Of a stretch of 9,579 nt of DNA, positions 1-6,643 are shown piece after piece. The notes below the pieces were generated by a model that was given only the letters and a program-made list of their open reading frames with translations, was not told where the DNA came from and did no database searches. The position numbers and the translations under genes were made by a program. Where the stretch lies: NCBI GenBank assembly GCA_017860075.1, contig JAFNAH010000184.1:1-9579 (forward strand). Direction: 5' to 3'. Each line of letters begins with the position of its first letter. Positions within the stretch are counted from its first letter, which is position 1. The stretch is from Acidobacteriota bacterium (GTDB lineage: Bacteria > Acidobacteriota > UBA6911).

Positions 1-435
1 GGCAGCCCTGCGCCTCGCTTCGACGCGCGCACGCAGGATGGCAGGATCGTCCGCCTGGATGATTTCATCGGCAGGAAGAACGTCGTGCTTTTTTTCTTCT
101 CCCGTCAGGGAACACCCGGCTGAACCGCGGAGGCTCGCGGGTTCCGCGAACTTTTCAGGGAGTTTGAACAGAACGATGCCGTCATCTTCGGCGTCAGCCC
201 CGACTCGGCGGACGCAGACGTCGCTTTCCGTCTGACAGAGGGTCTTCCGTTCGATTTGCTGCCCGATCCCGACTTTGAGCTCTGCCGCCTGTACGGAGTC
301 AAGGTCACGAATCTTCTCGTGTTCAAGCTGGTCGAGAGGGTGACCTTCGTCGTAGGAAAGGATGGCCTCGTAGCGGAAATAGTCCGTGATACGAAACCGG
401 GTGCACACGCTTCCGAAGCGCTCCGGTGGCTGTAA
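1..435 (+). CDS. Selenocysteine-containing peroxiredoxin (BCP/PrxQ-like), 5'-partial, in-frame UGA
   Basis: Thiol (here selenol) peroxidase of the AhpC/TSA superfamily, which reduces H2O2 and organic hydroperoxides. The frame enters from the left edge and runs 144 codons to TAA, interrupted only by TGA at codon 41 (121-123). Around it the protein reads FFFSRQGTPG-(TGA)-TAEARGFRE, which lines up with the BCP/PrxQ active site of the form PKDxTPGCTxEA, so TGA sits exactly at the peroxidatic Cys. Homology continues on both sides: APRF near the start, VIFGVSPDS, a LYGV turn and RVTFVVGKDG, where Arg113 matches the conserved active-site Arg. Thr38 is kept; the usual first Pro is Ser34. Cys95 is the only visible cysteine and might act as resolving residue. 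A SECIS-like hairpin follows the TGA. No other in-frame TGA is seen in this window's genes, which argues against a reassigned code. The alternative is a nonsense-mutated pseudogene, but the rest of the frame is intact. The start codon lies upstream of the window. Confidence 0.85.
129..155 (+). promoter_or_regulatory. Putative bacterial SECIS element
   Basis: A stem-loop lies within the coding sequence just after the TGA. TCGCGG (135-140) pairs perfectly with CCGCGA (144-149) around the three-base loop GTT (141-143). Below a C134/A150 mismatch the stem continues with G133-C151, G132-U152, A131-U153, G130-U154 and G129-U155. Seventeen bases separate the UGA from the loop and the loop starts with G followed by U. 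This fits the bacterial SECIS rules as I know them: loop about 16-37 nt after UGA, a G in the first two loop positions, and a stem of several pairs. It would recruit SelB with Sec-tRNA. Competing GC-rich pairings exist in the same stretch, for example CGCGGA 126-131-like segments with TCCGCG further 3', so folding needs calculation. Confidence 0.68.
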
Positions 436-499
436 AAGGCGGTGCGCCGCGACTCCGGGCTCCCCGCCTGCTGCGCCGTTTCGAGGGGGTTCTCCGCTC

Positions 500-528
500 T
501 TGAATTCGGGGGCGTTATTCCTTAACAT
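500..528 (+). promoter_or_regulatory. Sigma70-type promoter of tRNA-Gln
   Basis: TTGAAT at 500-505 and TAACAT at 523-528 are separated by exactly 17 bases. Transcription would start near 535, about ten bases before the mature tRNA 5' end. Seen directly in the sequence; activity is inferred. Confidence 0.6.
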
Positions 529-545
529 AGGCATGCTTTTGCAGC

Positions 546-619
546 TGGGAGATCGTCTAACGGTAGGACGGGTGGCTCTGGACCACTTAATCGGGGTTCG
601 AATCCCTGTCTCCCAGCCA
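546..619 (+). tRNA. tRNA-Gln (anticodon CUG)
   Basis: A complete cloverleaf can be folded by eye. The acceptor stem 546-552 pairs with 609-615 in seven Watson-Crick pairs, starting with the U1-A72 pair typical of tRNA-Gln. G616 is the discriminator and CCA (617-619) is encoded. The D-arm has GTC 555-557 pairing with GAC 567-569. The anticodon stem is 571-575 with 583-587, and the seven-base loop 576-582 reads CTCTGGA, placing anticodon CTG at 578-580. The T-arm is 592-596 with 604-608 around TTCGAAT. It reads CAG glutamine codons. It stands alone, with its own promoter upstream, and no integrase or duplicated 3' end is seen that would mark it as a used attachment site. Confidence 0.95.
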
Positions 620-804
620 ACTCCTCTTTACTGCGATCACCTGGCGAAACAGACGACTTCACGGCATACCTGATTCTGAAGAACAAGGACACCACGCAGC
701 GCGCGCGCTTGCGTCCTGCTCAGTCCCGGCCGGAGATCATCGTGACCTGCAGCAGGCGGGTCCGCCTCATCGGGAAGGTCAGTGAGGCTCCCGGCAAAAT
801 GACT
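620..804. other. Intergenic stretch between tRNA-Gln and the creatininase-like gene
   Basis: No convincing gene. One plus-strand frame stays open through the tRNA down to TGA at 808-810 and its last part (652-807) reads like protein (FTAYLILKNKD, then RPEIIVTCSRRVRLIGKV). It has no ATG or GTG start and no Shine-Dalgarno site, so it is at most a worn C-terminal remnant. No terminator-like hairpin with a T tract is seen after the tRNA. Confidence 0.4.
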
Positions 805-833
805 CACTGAGATCCGTATCATTCAACTATGAT
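805..833 (+). promoter_or_regulatory. Possible promoter of the two-hydrolase operon
   Basis: A good -10 hexamer, TATGAT (828-833), lies about 35 bases before the start codon at 870. The matching -35 position 17 bases upstream (CACTGA, 805-810) is poor. It is the only reasonable candidate before the operon. Confidence 0.3.
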
Positions 834-869
834 AGATGCTGCCTGCAGACTGTGGAGGAGGTGCTATCG

Positions 870-1844
870 ATGAAGACGATCGGACGACGTTTCTTCTTCC
901 GGAGCCTCTTGACTGGCGGCGTTCTTGCCGGGACTGGAGCGGCCCGGGCCGCACAATCCGCACCGCAGAATTCGGGAAACACGCGTTCCCCAAGCCGCCG
1001 GATGGACGAGATGACGAGCCGCGAGATTGAGTTCTACCTGAAATCCGGGGGCGATCTGGTTCTGATTCCGTTCGGACCCATCAGCGGGCACGGCGCGCTG
1101 ATCACCGTGGGCATGCATGCGCATTGGGCTCACGCTCTCAGTCTGCTGATCGCGGAGAGGGCCGACGGGTTGGTATTTCCAGTTACACACTGCTGTTTTG
1201 CCGGTGCTACTCGCACCTTCCGCGGGACTGTATCGTTTACATACCAAGAGCAGGTCATGGTGCTCAAACGTATTGCATCGACCCTCAACAAGCAGGGGTT
1301 CCGGCGTACGGTCCTGGTCGGTGGGACCAACCCGGAAGACACTGCGGGTATGATCGCGGCGCGCGAGTTGTTCGACGAGACCGAGAAACCGGTCTTCTTC
1401 GTTTCCGCACGGCGCGCATTCGACCTTCCCGAGGTCCAGGAGTTGTGGCGGGGCTATCCCGGGAGCTTCGAGGAGCAGCAGATCGACCTGGCCGCCCTGA
1501 GGATCCTGGGCCGCGAACGCCCGATTCCGATGGAAAAGTGGTCCAAAGAAATCAAAACCGACAAGGACGCCGATCAGCCCGACGAGATTGCCCCTGATGT
1601 CAACGCCATGCGCAAGTGGGGAGCCGTCGGATGGCGCTACTTTGAAGAGAAGAATCACGGGAACCACGGCAACGCGGGGATCATATTCAACGGACGTTCC
1701 GACATAGACATTGCTGTCGATGTGCTCCGCAAGTCGGCGGACGTCATTGTTCCTGCGCTGGCCAGTTTCGAGCACTACTCGAAATGGCTGGAACAGCATC
1801 CCATGCAGTACATCAGTCCCACGGAGCGGTTGCAGGAGAAGTAG
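870..1844 (+). CDS. Tat-exported creatininase-family (creatinine amidohydrolase-like) protein
   Basis: 324 residues. ATG at 870 is chosen because GGAGGAG (854-860) sits nine bases ahead; a GTG at 852 in frame lacks a better site and would place this motif inside the gene. The N-terminus has a twin-arginine signal (GRRFFFRSLLTGG, residues 5-17, hydrophobic stretch, then ARA cleavage near 25-27), so the folded protein is exported. The body follows the creatininase fold: DLVLIPFGPISGHG (62-75), FRGTVSF (117-123), then a helix and GFRRTVLVGGTNPED (143-157). The family binds two metals and hydrolyses cyclic or linear amides. Here the GSxEQHG motif has become GPISGHG, keeping only His74; the Asp nine residues later is His83; and NGHGGN is replaced by VGGTNPE. 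Function is therefore uncertain: altered metal site or non-catalytic. The following gene starts 30 bases downstream, so co-transcription is likely. Confidence 0.8.
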   Translation: MKTIGRRFFFRSLLTGGVLAGTGAARAAQSAPQNSGNTRSPSRRMDEMTSREIEFYLKSGGDLVLIPFGPISGHGALITVGMHAHWAHALSLLIAERADGLVFPVTHCCFAGATRTFRGTVSFTYQEQVMVLKRIASTLNKQGFRRTVLVGGTNPEDTAGMIAARELFDETEKPVFFVSARRAFDLPEVQELWRGYPGSFEEQQIDLAALRILGRERPIPMEKWSKEIKTDKDADQPDEIAPDVNAMRKWGAVGWRYFEEKNHGNHGNAGIIFNGRSDIDIAVDVLRKSADVIVPALASFEHYSKWLEQHPMQYISPTERLQEK

Positions 1845-1874
1845 GGCCGGGCAGTTCCGGAAGGAGAATTCATC

Positions 1875-3929
1875 ATGCTCACAATGAGTCGGCGGGAAGT
1901 TCTGGCTATGGCCGCAATGGGTGCCCTCATACGCGGAAACGCCCGGGCACAGTCGGCCAAGCGCGCCTATCAGTCGCGGAACCGTGCGATCTCCAGCCTG
2001 ACCACGCCGGCAGCCATCCGGGAAAGGCAGCGGTGGGTTACCGAGACTTTCTGGAACCTCGTAGGCGGGATGCCGGAGCGCACTCCCCTGAACGCCCGAA
2101 CGGTGGGGGCATTTGAACGGCCGGGATATCGCGTCGAGAAGGTCGTCTACGAGAGCCAGCCGAACTTTCACATCTCCGGCAATCTATATATTCCCACCGT
2201 GGGGCGACCGCCGTTTCCCGGGGTCCTGTACCAGATGGGCCACACGACTAACGGGAAGGGTGACGGCACATATCAACGCTGCTGCCAGACCCTGGCGGGG
2301 CTCGGCTACATCGTCCTTGGCTTCGATCCTATGGGCCAGGGCGAACGTACTTACTATCCGGGGCCTGTGCCTTCTCAGAGCCGGCTCGGCGCGGATGAGG
2401 AACATACTTACCCCGGCCGCCAGATGCTGCTCAAAGGCATCACGAGTACCAGGCTCCAGACCTGGGATTCGGTGCGCAGCCTGGACTATCTGGCATCGCA
2501 TCCGCTGGTCGATCCCAAGCGGCTCGCTTCGACCGGACAATCCGGCGGCGGCACCACTACGATGCTGCTGGCCGCGGTCGATGACCGGCTCGCGGCGGCG
2601 GTGGTCTCCTCCGGTAACACCGAGAACGTCGCCTGTGCGCATTTCAATCCCCCGGGCGCGACCGACGATGCGGAGCAAGATCTGGTCGCTTCCGGGCCGG
2701 TCGGCTTCGACCGTTGGGATCTTCTCTATCCGATCGCGCCCAAGCCTCTGCTGATCATGGTCAGCCAGCGCGACTTCTTCGGCACCTATTCGCCCAACTA
2801 TCTCAGCAGCGGAATCGAGGAGTTCGAAAAACTACAGCACGTCTACCGGAGGCTCGGTCACGTTGACCGGATCGCCTGGTTCAGCACTCCGCTCCCCCAC
2901 GGGTTCAGCTACGATCTCCGCATGCAGATGTACAATTGGTTCGCACGCTGGCTGAAGGGTGAGCCCCGGCCTTTAGCCGAGGAACCGGTCGTCCCGCCGG
3001 AGTCCGAAGAGACGCTGTTCGTCTCGGCTAACGGAAGCGTCGTCCAGTCGTTTCATGGCGAGACGCCGTTCACGCTCAACCGGAAGCGGAGCCTCACGAA
3101 GACACCGATCGACCTCGCGCGACTGTTGGGCATCGATGATCCCGGGGCCGGAGCGAGCGCGATAACGGTAGGCCGCGCATCGTACCATCAGACGGTGGTC
3201 GAAGCGGTTGAGTTCCCGGCTGCACCAAAGGTGTGGGTGCCGGCCTGGCTGTATCAACCCAAAGCCAACGACCCTTCGAAACCGCTGGTGATCGTGCTCG
3301 AGCCGGGCGGCCGGAATGCGTGGCAGGAATCCGGACTTTATAACCGGATGGCGACCGAAGGTTGCGTCGTCTGCGCACCGGACCTGCGCGGCATCGGGGA
3401 CATGACTCCCGAGTTCAGCCGCGGGGCCGCGCGTCACGCCAGGCCCCATAACAGCGAAGAGGATTACGCGTGGTCCAGCCTCATCCTCGGAAAGCCCCTT
3501 GCGGGCCAGCGGGTCACCGATATTCTATCCATCGTTCGAGGCCTGCTGACACGCCCGGATTTTGCACGCCGGCCCGTAATACTTGCCGCGCGCGGCGTGT
3601 TGACGGTGCCCGCCCAGTTTGCCGCCGCTCTGGAACGCGCGATCGGCGGCCTGTATCTGGCGGAGGGGCTGATCTCGTTCCGGTCAATTGTCGAGACAGA
3701 AGTGTACAACTACCCGCTCGGCAATTTCGTACCGAATCTCCTGGCCCACACCGATCTGCCGGAATTGGTCGTTTCCATTGCACCGCGGCGTGTGACGCTT
3801 GCCGGCGCGATCGACGGTGCCGGCAATCGGATGACGCCCGAGGCGGTCCGTGCAGAGTTCTCCTCCATGGCGAACATTCGCGTCCTGCCGGAGCCCGCAT
3901 GGAGCCCATCCGATATTCTCTCGGCTTAG
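1875..3929 (+). CDS. Tat-exported tandem alpha/beta hydrolase (acetylxylan esterase/dienelactone hydrolase-like)
   Basis: 684 residues, start fixed by AAGGAG (1861-1866) eight bases before ATG. SRREVLAMAAMGALI (5-19) with ARAQS following is a Tat signal. Domain one (about 85-365) is a serine hydrolase: HISGNLYIP strand, YIVLGFDPMGQGER (145-158), the nucleophile elbow GQSGGG with Ser223, Asp300 in the MVSQRD turn, and His342 in LPHGFS, giving a complete triad. Domain two (about 440-684) repeats the fold: VWVPAWLYQP, LVIVLEPGGR (471-480), VCAPDLRGIGDM (499-510), but the elbow position reads AARGV (571-575) and no late His is evident, so it is probably non-catalytic. The architecture recalls the acetylxylan-esterase/Abhydrolase_7-like exported proteins of Acidobacteriota and Planctomycetes. 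The substrate is unknown; deacylation of a polysaccharide is a reasonable guess. Second gene of the operon with the creatininase-like protein. Confidence 0.85.
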   Translation: MLTMSRREVLAMAAMGALIRGNARAQSAKRAYQSRNRAISSLTTPAAIRERQRWVTETFWNLVGGMPERTPLNARTVGAFERPGYRVEKVVYESQPNFHISGNLYIPTVGRPPFPGVLYQMGHTTNGKGDGTYQRCCQTLAGLGYIVLGFDPMGQGERTYYPGPVPSQSRLGADEEHTYPGRQMLLKGITSTRLQTWDSVRSLDYLASHPLVDPKRLASTGQSGGGTTTMLLAAVDDRLAAAVVSSGNTENVACAHFNPPGATDDAEQDLVASGPVGFDRWDLLYPIAPKPLLIMVSQRDFFGTYSPNYLSSGIEEFEKLQHVYRRLGHVDRIAWFSTPLPHGFSYDLRMQMYNWFARWLKGEPRPLAEEPVVPPESEETLFVSANGSVVQSFHGETPFTLNRKRSLTKTPIDLARLLGIDDPGAGASAITVGRASYHQTVVEAVEFPAAPKVWVPAWLYQPKANDPSKPLVIVLEPGGRNAWQESGLYNRMATEGCVVCAPDLRGIGDMTPEFSRGAARHARPHNSEEDYAWSSLILGKPLAGQRVTDILSIVRGLLTRPDFARRPVILAARGVLTVPAQFAAALERAIGGLYLAEGLISFRSIVETEVYNYPLGNFVPNLLAHTDLPELVVSIAPRRVTLAGAIDGAGNRMTPEAVRAEFSSMANIRVLPEPAWSPSDILSA

Positions 3930-4160
3930 CATCGCCGAATGCGGGCCGGCGGGCACCTGTGGGTATCCATCCAGGGCCTCAGCGGGGGATCCGGGCGGCT
4001 GTCGTCTCGCTTCTCCGACGTGCGTCACCGGCCCGTGACGTTTCCCTACTCATTTCCTCCGGCCCGGCCCTATAATGGCGCGCGTTTGTGCGCAACCTGA
4101 CGCGCACCCCGGGCCTCGACCGGCGGAGCGGGGGCGCGATTCCTCGACTGGAGAAAAGAG
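3930..4160. other. Intergenic region upstream of the DUF5009 gene
   Basis: 231 bases, GC-rich, no gene seen. It contains a perfect -10 box TATAAT (4071-4076) with only ACTCAT at the 17-base -35 position. Right after it, within the expected initial transcribed region, lies the near-palindrome TTGTGCGCAA (around 4085-4094). The rest to the start codon is an 80-base GC-rich leader. No T-tract terminator is visible after the hydrolase. Confidence 0.45.
4048..4076 (+). promoter_or_regulatory. Promoter candidate with consensus -10 for the DUF5009 gene
   Basis: TATAAT at 4071-4076 is the exact consensus. The -35 region ACTCAT (4048-4053) is weak, which would fit an activator-dependent or weak promoter. 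It is the only good -10 hexamer in the gap before the gene and is correctly oriented. Confidence 0.45.
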
Positions 4161-5291
4161 ATGGATCGGAGCGGCTCTAAGAATACGAAAGCATCAGGCG
4201 CAATTCCCCCGCAGCGCATTATGTCAGTGGATGCGTTGCGCGGATTCGACATGTTCTGGATCGCGGGCGGCGGGCCATTCGTGATGGAATTTTTCAAGCT
4301 CTTCTCCAACCCGCTCCCGCTTTGGCTCGAGCGCCAATTCGATCATGTGGAATGGGAAGGTTTCGTCGGCTGGGACCTGATCATGCCGCTTTTCCTCTTT
4401 ATCGTGGGGGTAGCTATGCCCTTCTCGGTCGGAAAGCGCATCGAGCGGGGAGATGGCCGGCGCAAGATCTACGGCAAGCTGATCTATCGCGTGGTCGTGC
4501 TCTGGATCCTGGGAATGGTTGCGCAGGGTCATCTGCTGGCCTTCGATATCAACAACCTCCAGTTCTACAGCAACACGCTGCAGGCTATCGCAGCCGGTTA
4601 TCTGATCTCAGGAATCGCCCTTGTCGAACTCCCGGTTCGCGCTCAGGCGGCGCTGGCAGGCTCGCTGATGGCCGTTTACTGGGCGCTGATGCGGTTCGTT
4701 CCGGTTCCGGGTCACGGTGCGGGCGTCCTGACTCCGGATGGAAACCTGGCGATGTGGATCGACAAGGCCTTGTTGGGCCGCTTCCAGGACGGCACCACCT
4801 ACACCTGGATCCTGAGCAGCCTGGGTTTCGGAGCCACGGTCTTGATGGGTGTTCTGGCGGGGCACCTGCTGCGCTCCCCGCTCCCCGCCACACGCAAGGC
4901 GCTGTCGCTCGCGATTTCAGGAGCAGGGTGCCTTCTCGCAGGCTGGCTGTGGGGATTCGAATGCCCTATCATCAAGCACATCTGGACGAGCTCGATGGTG
5001 TTGTGGTCCGGCGGCCTTTGCCTGCTGCTTCTGGCGCTGTTCTATTGGGTGATTGATGTGAAGGGCTACCGGCGCTGGGCCTTTTTCTTCAACGTCATAG
5101 GCATGAACGCCATTGTCGCCTACATCGCTCCGGACCTCATCAGTTTCTCGCAGATCAGTAACACGCTCTTTGGAGGCCTTGCGAGACACCTGGGCGCTTA
5201 CGGCAACTTCCTGCTGGCGTCTGGAGCACTGGGGATACTCTGGCTGGTCCTCTACTACCTGTATCGCAACCGCACCTTTGTGCGGATCTAG
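4161..5291 (+). CDS. DUF5009 / HGSNAT-like multi-pass membrane acyltransferase
   Basis: 376 residues, ATG at 4161 preceded by GGAGA (4150-4154). The N-terminus has the family signature: RIMSVDALRGFDMFWIAGG (19-37), then DHVEWEGFVGWDLIMPLFLF (61-80) and GVAMPFS. His62 aligns by eye with the acetyl-transferring histidine of human heparan-alpha-glucosaminide N-acetyltransferase, in its HASWNGL motif. About ten hydrophobic helices can be drawn, near 28-47, 71-90, 107-127, 138-157, 162-182, 216-237, 247-266, 275-299, 306-327 and 349-368. VPVPGHGAGVLTPDGNL (180-196) is a typical periplasmic loop of this family. It likely moves an acyl group from cytoplasmic acyl-CoA across the membrane onto a sugar amine, but no substrate is proven for the bacterial branch. 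It is often seen near carbohydrate-degradation genes, consistent with the esterase upstream and the probable glycosidase at the right edge. Sure of the family, unsure of the substrate. Confidence 0.87.
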   Translation: MDRSGSKNTKASGAIPPQRIMSVDALRGFDMFWIAGGGPFVMEFFKLFSNPLPLWLERQFDHVEWEGFVGWDLIMPLFLFIVGVAMPFSVGKRIERGDGRRKIYGKLIYRVVVLWILGMVAQGHLLAFDINNLQFYSNTLQAIAAGYLISGIALVELPVRAQAALAGSLMAVYWALMRFVPVPGHGAGVLTPDGNLAMWIDKALLGRFQDGTTYTWILSSLGFGATVLMGVLAGHLLRSPLPATRKALSLAISGAGCLLAGWLWGFECPIIKHIWTSSMVLWSGGLCLLLLALFYWVIDVKGYRRWAFFFNVIGMNAIVAYIAPDLISFSQISNTLFGGLARHLGAYGNFLLASGALGILWLVLYYLYRNRTFVRI

Positions 5292-5299
5292 GACCATGC

Positions 5300-5329
5300 G
5301 GCGGCAGATCCCGGCAACGAGGAGCCGCC
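5300..5329 (+). other. GC-rich hairpin after the DUF5009 gene
   Basis: GGCGGC (5300-5305) pairs with GCCGCC (5324-5329) across an 18-base loop, starting eight bases after the stop codon. No T run follows, so it is not a canonical intrinsic terminator; it may protect the 3' end or be chance in GC-rich DNA. Confidence 0.25.
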
Positions 5330-5440
5330 AGGGCCGCTTGAAAAATGCGCTCCCGGGCCATCATCCCCGGATGTGAAACTTTCCCGTTGATTTCCCATCA
5401 TCACGAGGGGTTGGTGGACGCGATGCCGAATACAATATAG

Positions 5441-5470
5441 TTGATTTGAATTTTGACGATCTCATACAAT
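5441..5470 (+). promoter_or_regulatory. Promoter of the TPR gene
   Basis: TTGATT (5441-5446) and TACAAT (5465-5470) are 18 bases apart inside a locally AT-rich patch. Transcription would start near 5477, giving a leader of about 27 bases before ATG 5504. It also contains a second TACAAT at 5431-5436 without a good -35. Confidence 0.6.
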
Positions 5471-5503
5471 GCGTCCGACTCGATTCCCAAGGGGGGTCCA
5501 GCA

Positions 5504-6643
5504 ATGAAGCCTGGTTATAAGAGGATCTTTATCGTACTTCTGGCGGCAGCGCTCCTGCTGATCTCGGTGCCTGCCATGTTTTCTCAAGCCCAGCCCGCCC
5601 AGAAACCCCAGGCGAAGCAGGCACAGAGCGTCGAAGAGGAGACACAGGAATATACCGAGGAAGAGTACGACGCCTATGAAAAGGCGGTGAACGAGAAGGA
5701 TCTCGACAAGCGGGGCGACATGCTGCTGGCGTTCATGGAGAAGTACCCGCAGTCGAAGCTCCAGCAGTACATCGTGACCTCCTTCCTCACCCTCATGTAC
5801 GAACTCCAGAAGGAGAAAAAATACGACAAGCTGGAGAGCGCCGCGGAACGGTGGCTGAAATACTTCCCCAATGACCTCCAAACCATTGCGTATGCCGCGG
5901 ATGCCGCCCGACAGCTGGGCCACGATCAGAAGTTCCTGGATTACGGTCAGAAGATTTACGCGGTCAAGCCGGACAGCACACTGGCTTTTCTTTTCGCCGA
6001 AACCTACAAGAAGATGAATAATCCGGCAAAGCACAGGGAGTGGGTCGAAAAAACAATGACCTACCCTGAGTATGCCGGCCGGTTCGATCTCTGGATGGAA
6101 TTCGTCGACAAGTTCGCCAAGGAGAAACAGTTCGACAAGGCTGCCGAGTTTGCTGAGCTCACCCTGAAGGCCATTATGGCCGCGAAGAAACCTGATACCA
6201 CGCCGGAAGCGACGTGGCGCGATGCGGTCAACAAGACCAAACGGGGATGCTATTACCTGATCGGGGTAAACTACTACGATAAGGACAAGTTCACCGAGGC
6301 CATCCGGGAGCTGGAAAAATCGCTGACAGTAGATCCGAAATTCGACATGGCCTACTACTACATCGGGCTCTCGCAGTGGAGACTGGGGAAGGTCGAAAAC
6401 GACGAGGCACCCCTTTCCTTCGCCAAGGCCTATTTGCTCAAGGGTGAGTTCTCCGAGCAGGCAAAGGAACACCTGGAGAAGATCTACAAGGCAATCCACA
6501 ACAACACGATTATCGGGATCGACAAGATATACAAGAGAGCCGAGACCGAGCTCGCAGCCGACAAGGGTGGGATTTTGTCTTACCCACACGTTTCGGCATC
6601 AACGTTGCGAGCCCAAGCGCTTCCGAAAGCATTTTTTGTGTGA
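5504..6643 (+). pseudogene. Exported TPR-repeat protein, 3' end interrupted by IS1634-family element
   Basis: As it stands the frame encodes 379 residues. ATG 5504 is chosen because a strong AAGGGGGG site (5489-5496) precedes it; an upstream in-frame TTG at 5453 overlaps the promoter. Residues 1-30 are a Sec signal (KRIFIVLLAAALLLISVPAMF, Ala-rich end), followed by a Gln/Ala- and Glu-rich linker (28-56). The rest is helical with TPR-like units, clearest at DKFTEAIRELEKSLTVDPKF and DMAYYYIGLSQWRLG (261-295); earlier helices around 100-185 fit degenerate TPRs. Such proteins act as envelope scaffolds; no partner can be named. Host-encoded sequence stops at about Ile357 (6572-6574); the last 22 residues are read from the insertion sequence. 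Because the loss is only at the extreme C-terminus, the chimeric protein could still work, so calling it a pseudogene is cautious. Confidence 0.8.

Noticed and set aside
121..123. TGA read as tryptophan by a variant genetic code
   Set aside because: Tryptophan is encoded by TGG throughout and no other gene in the window has an in-frame TGA; Trp at the catalytic position would also be senseless.
38..235. A 65-residue frame with an ATG start overlapping the peroxiredoxin
   Set aside because: It is in a different frame from the peroxiredoxin, has no domain likeness, and arises only because the true frame contains TGA.
546..619. tRNA-Gln as an integration site of a genomic island
   Set aside because: No integrase, no repeated tRNA 3' end and no phage or plasmid genes are visible in the window.
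864..2171. A 435-residue open frame on the minus strand
   Set aside because: It is antisense to the creatininase-like gene and the start of the hydrolase, both of which have clear motifs and ribosome sites; it is a shadow of GC-rich codon structure.
5300..5329. Intrinsic terminator after the DUF5009 gene
   Set aside because: The stem is good but the loop is long and no T tract follows, so it is listed only as a hairpin.
5462..6589. A 375-residue open frame on the minus strand opposite the TPR gene
   Set aside because: Composition is rich in Leu, Val, Phe and Gly without domain motifs; the plus-strand TPR gene has a promoter, ribosome site and signal peptide.
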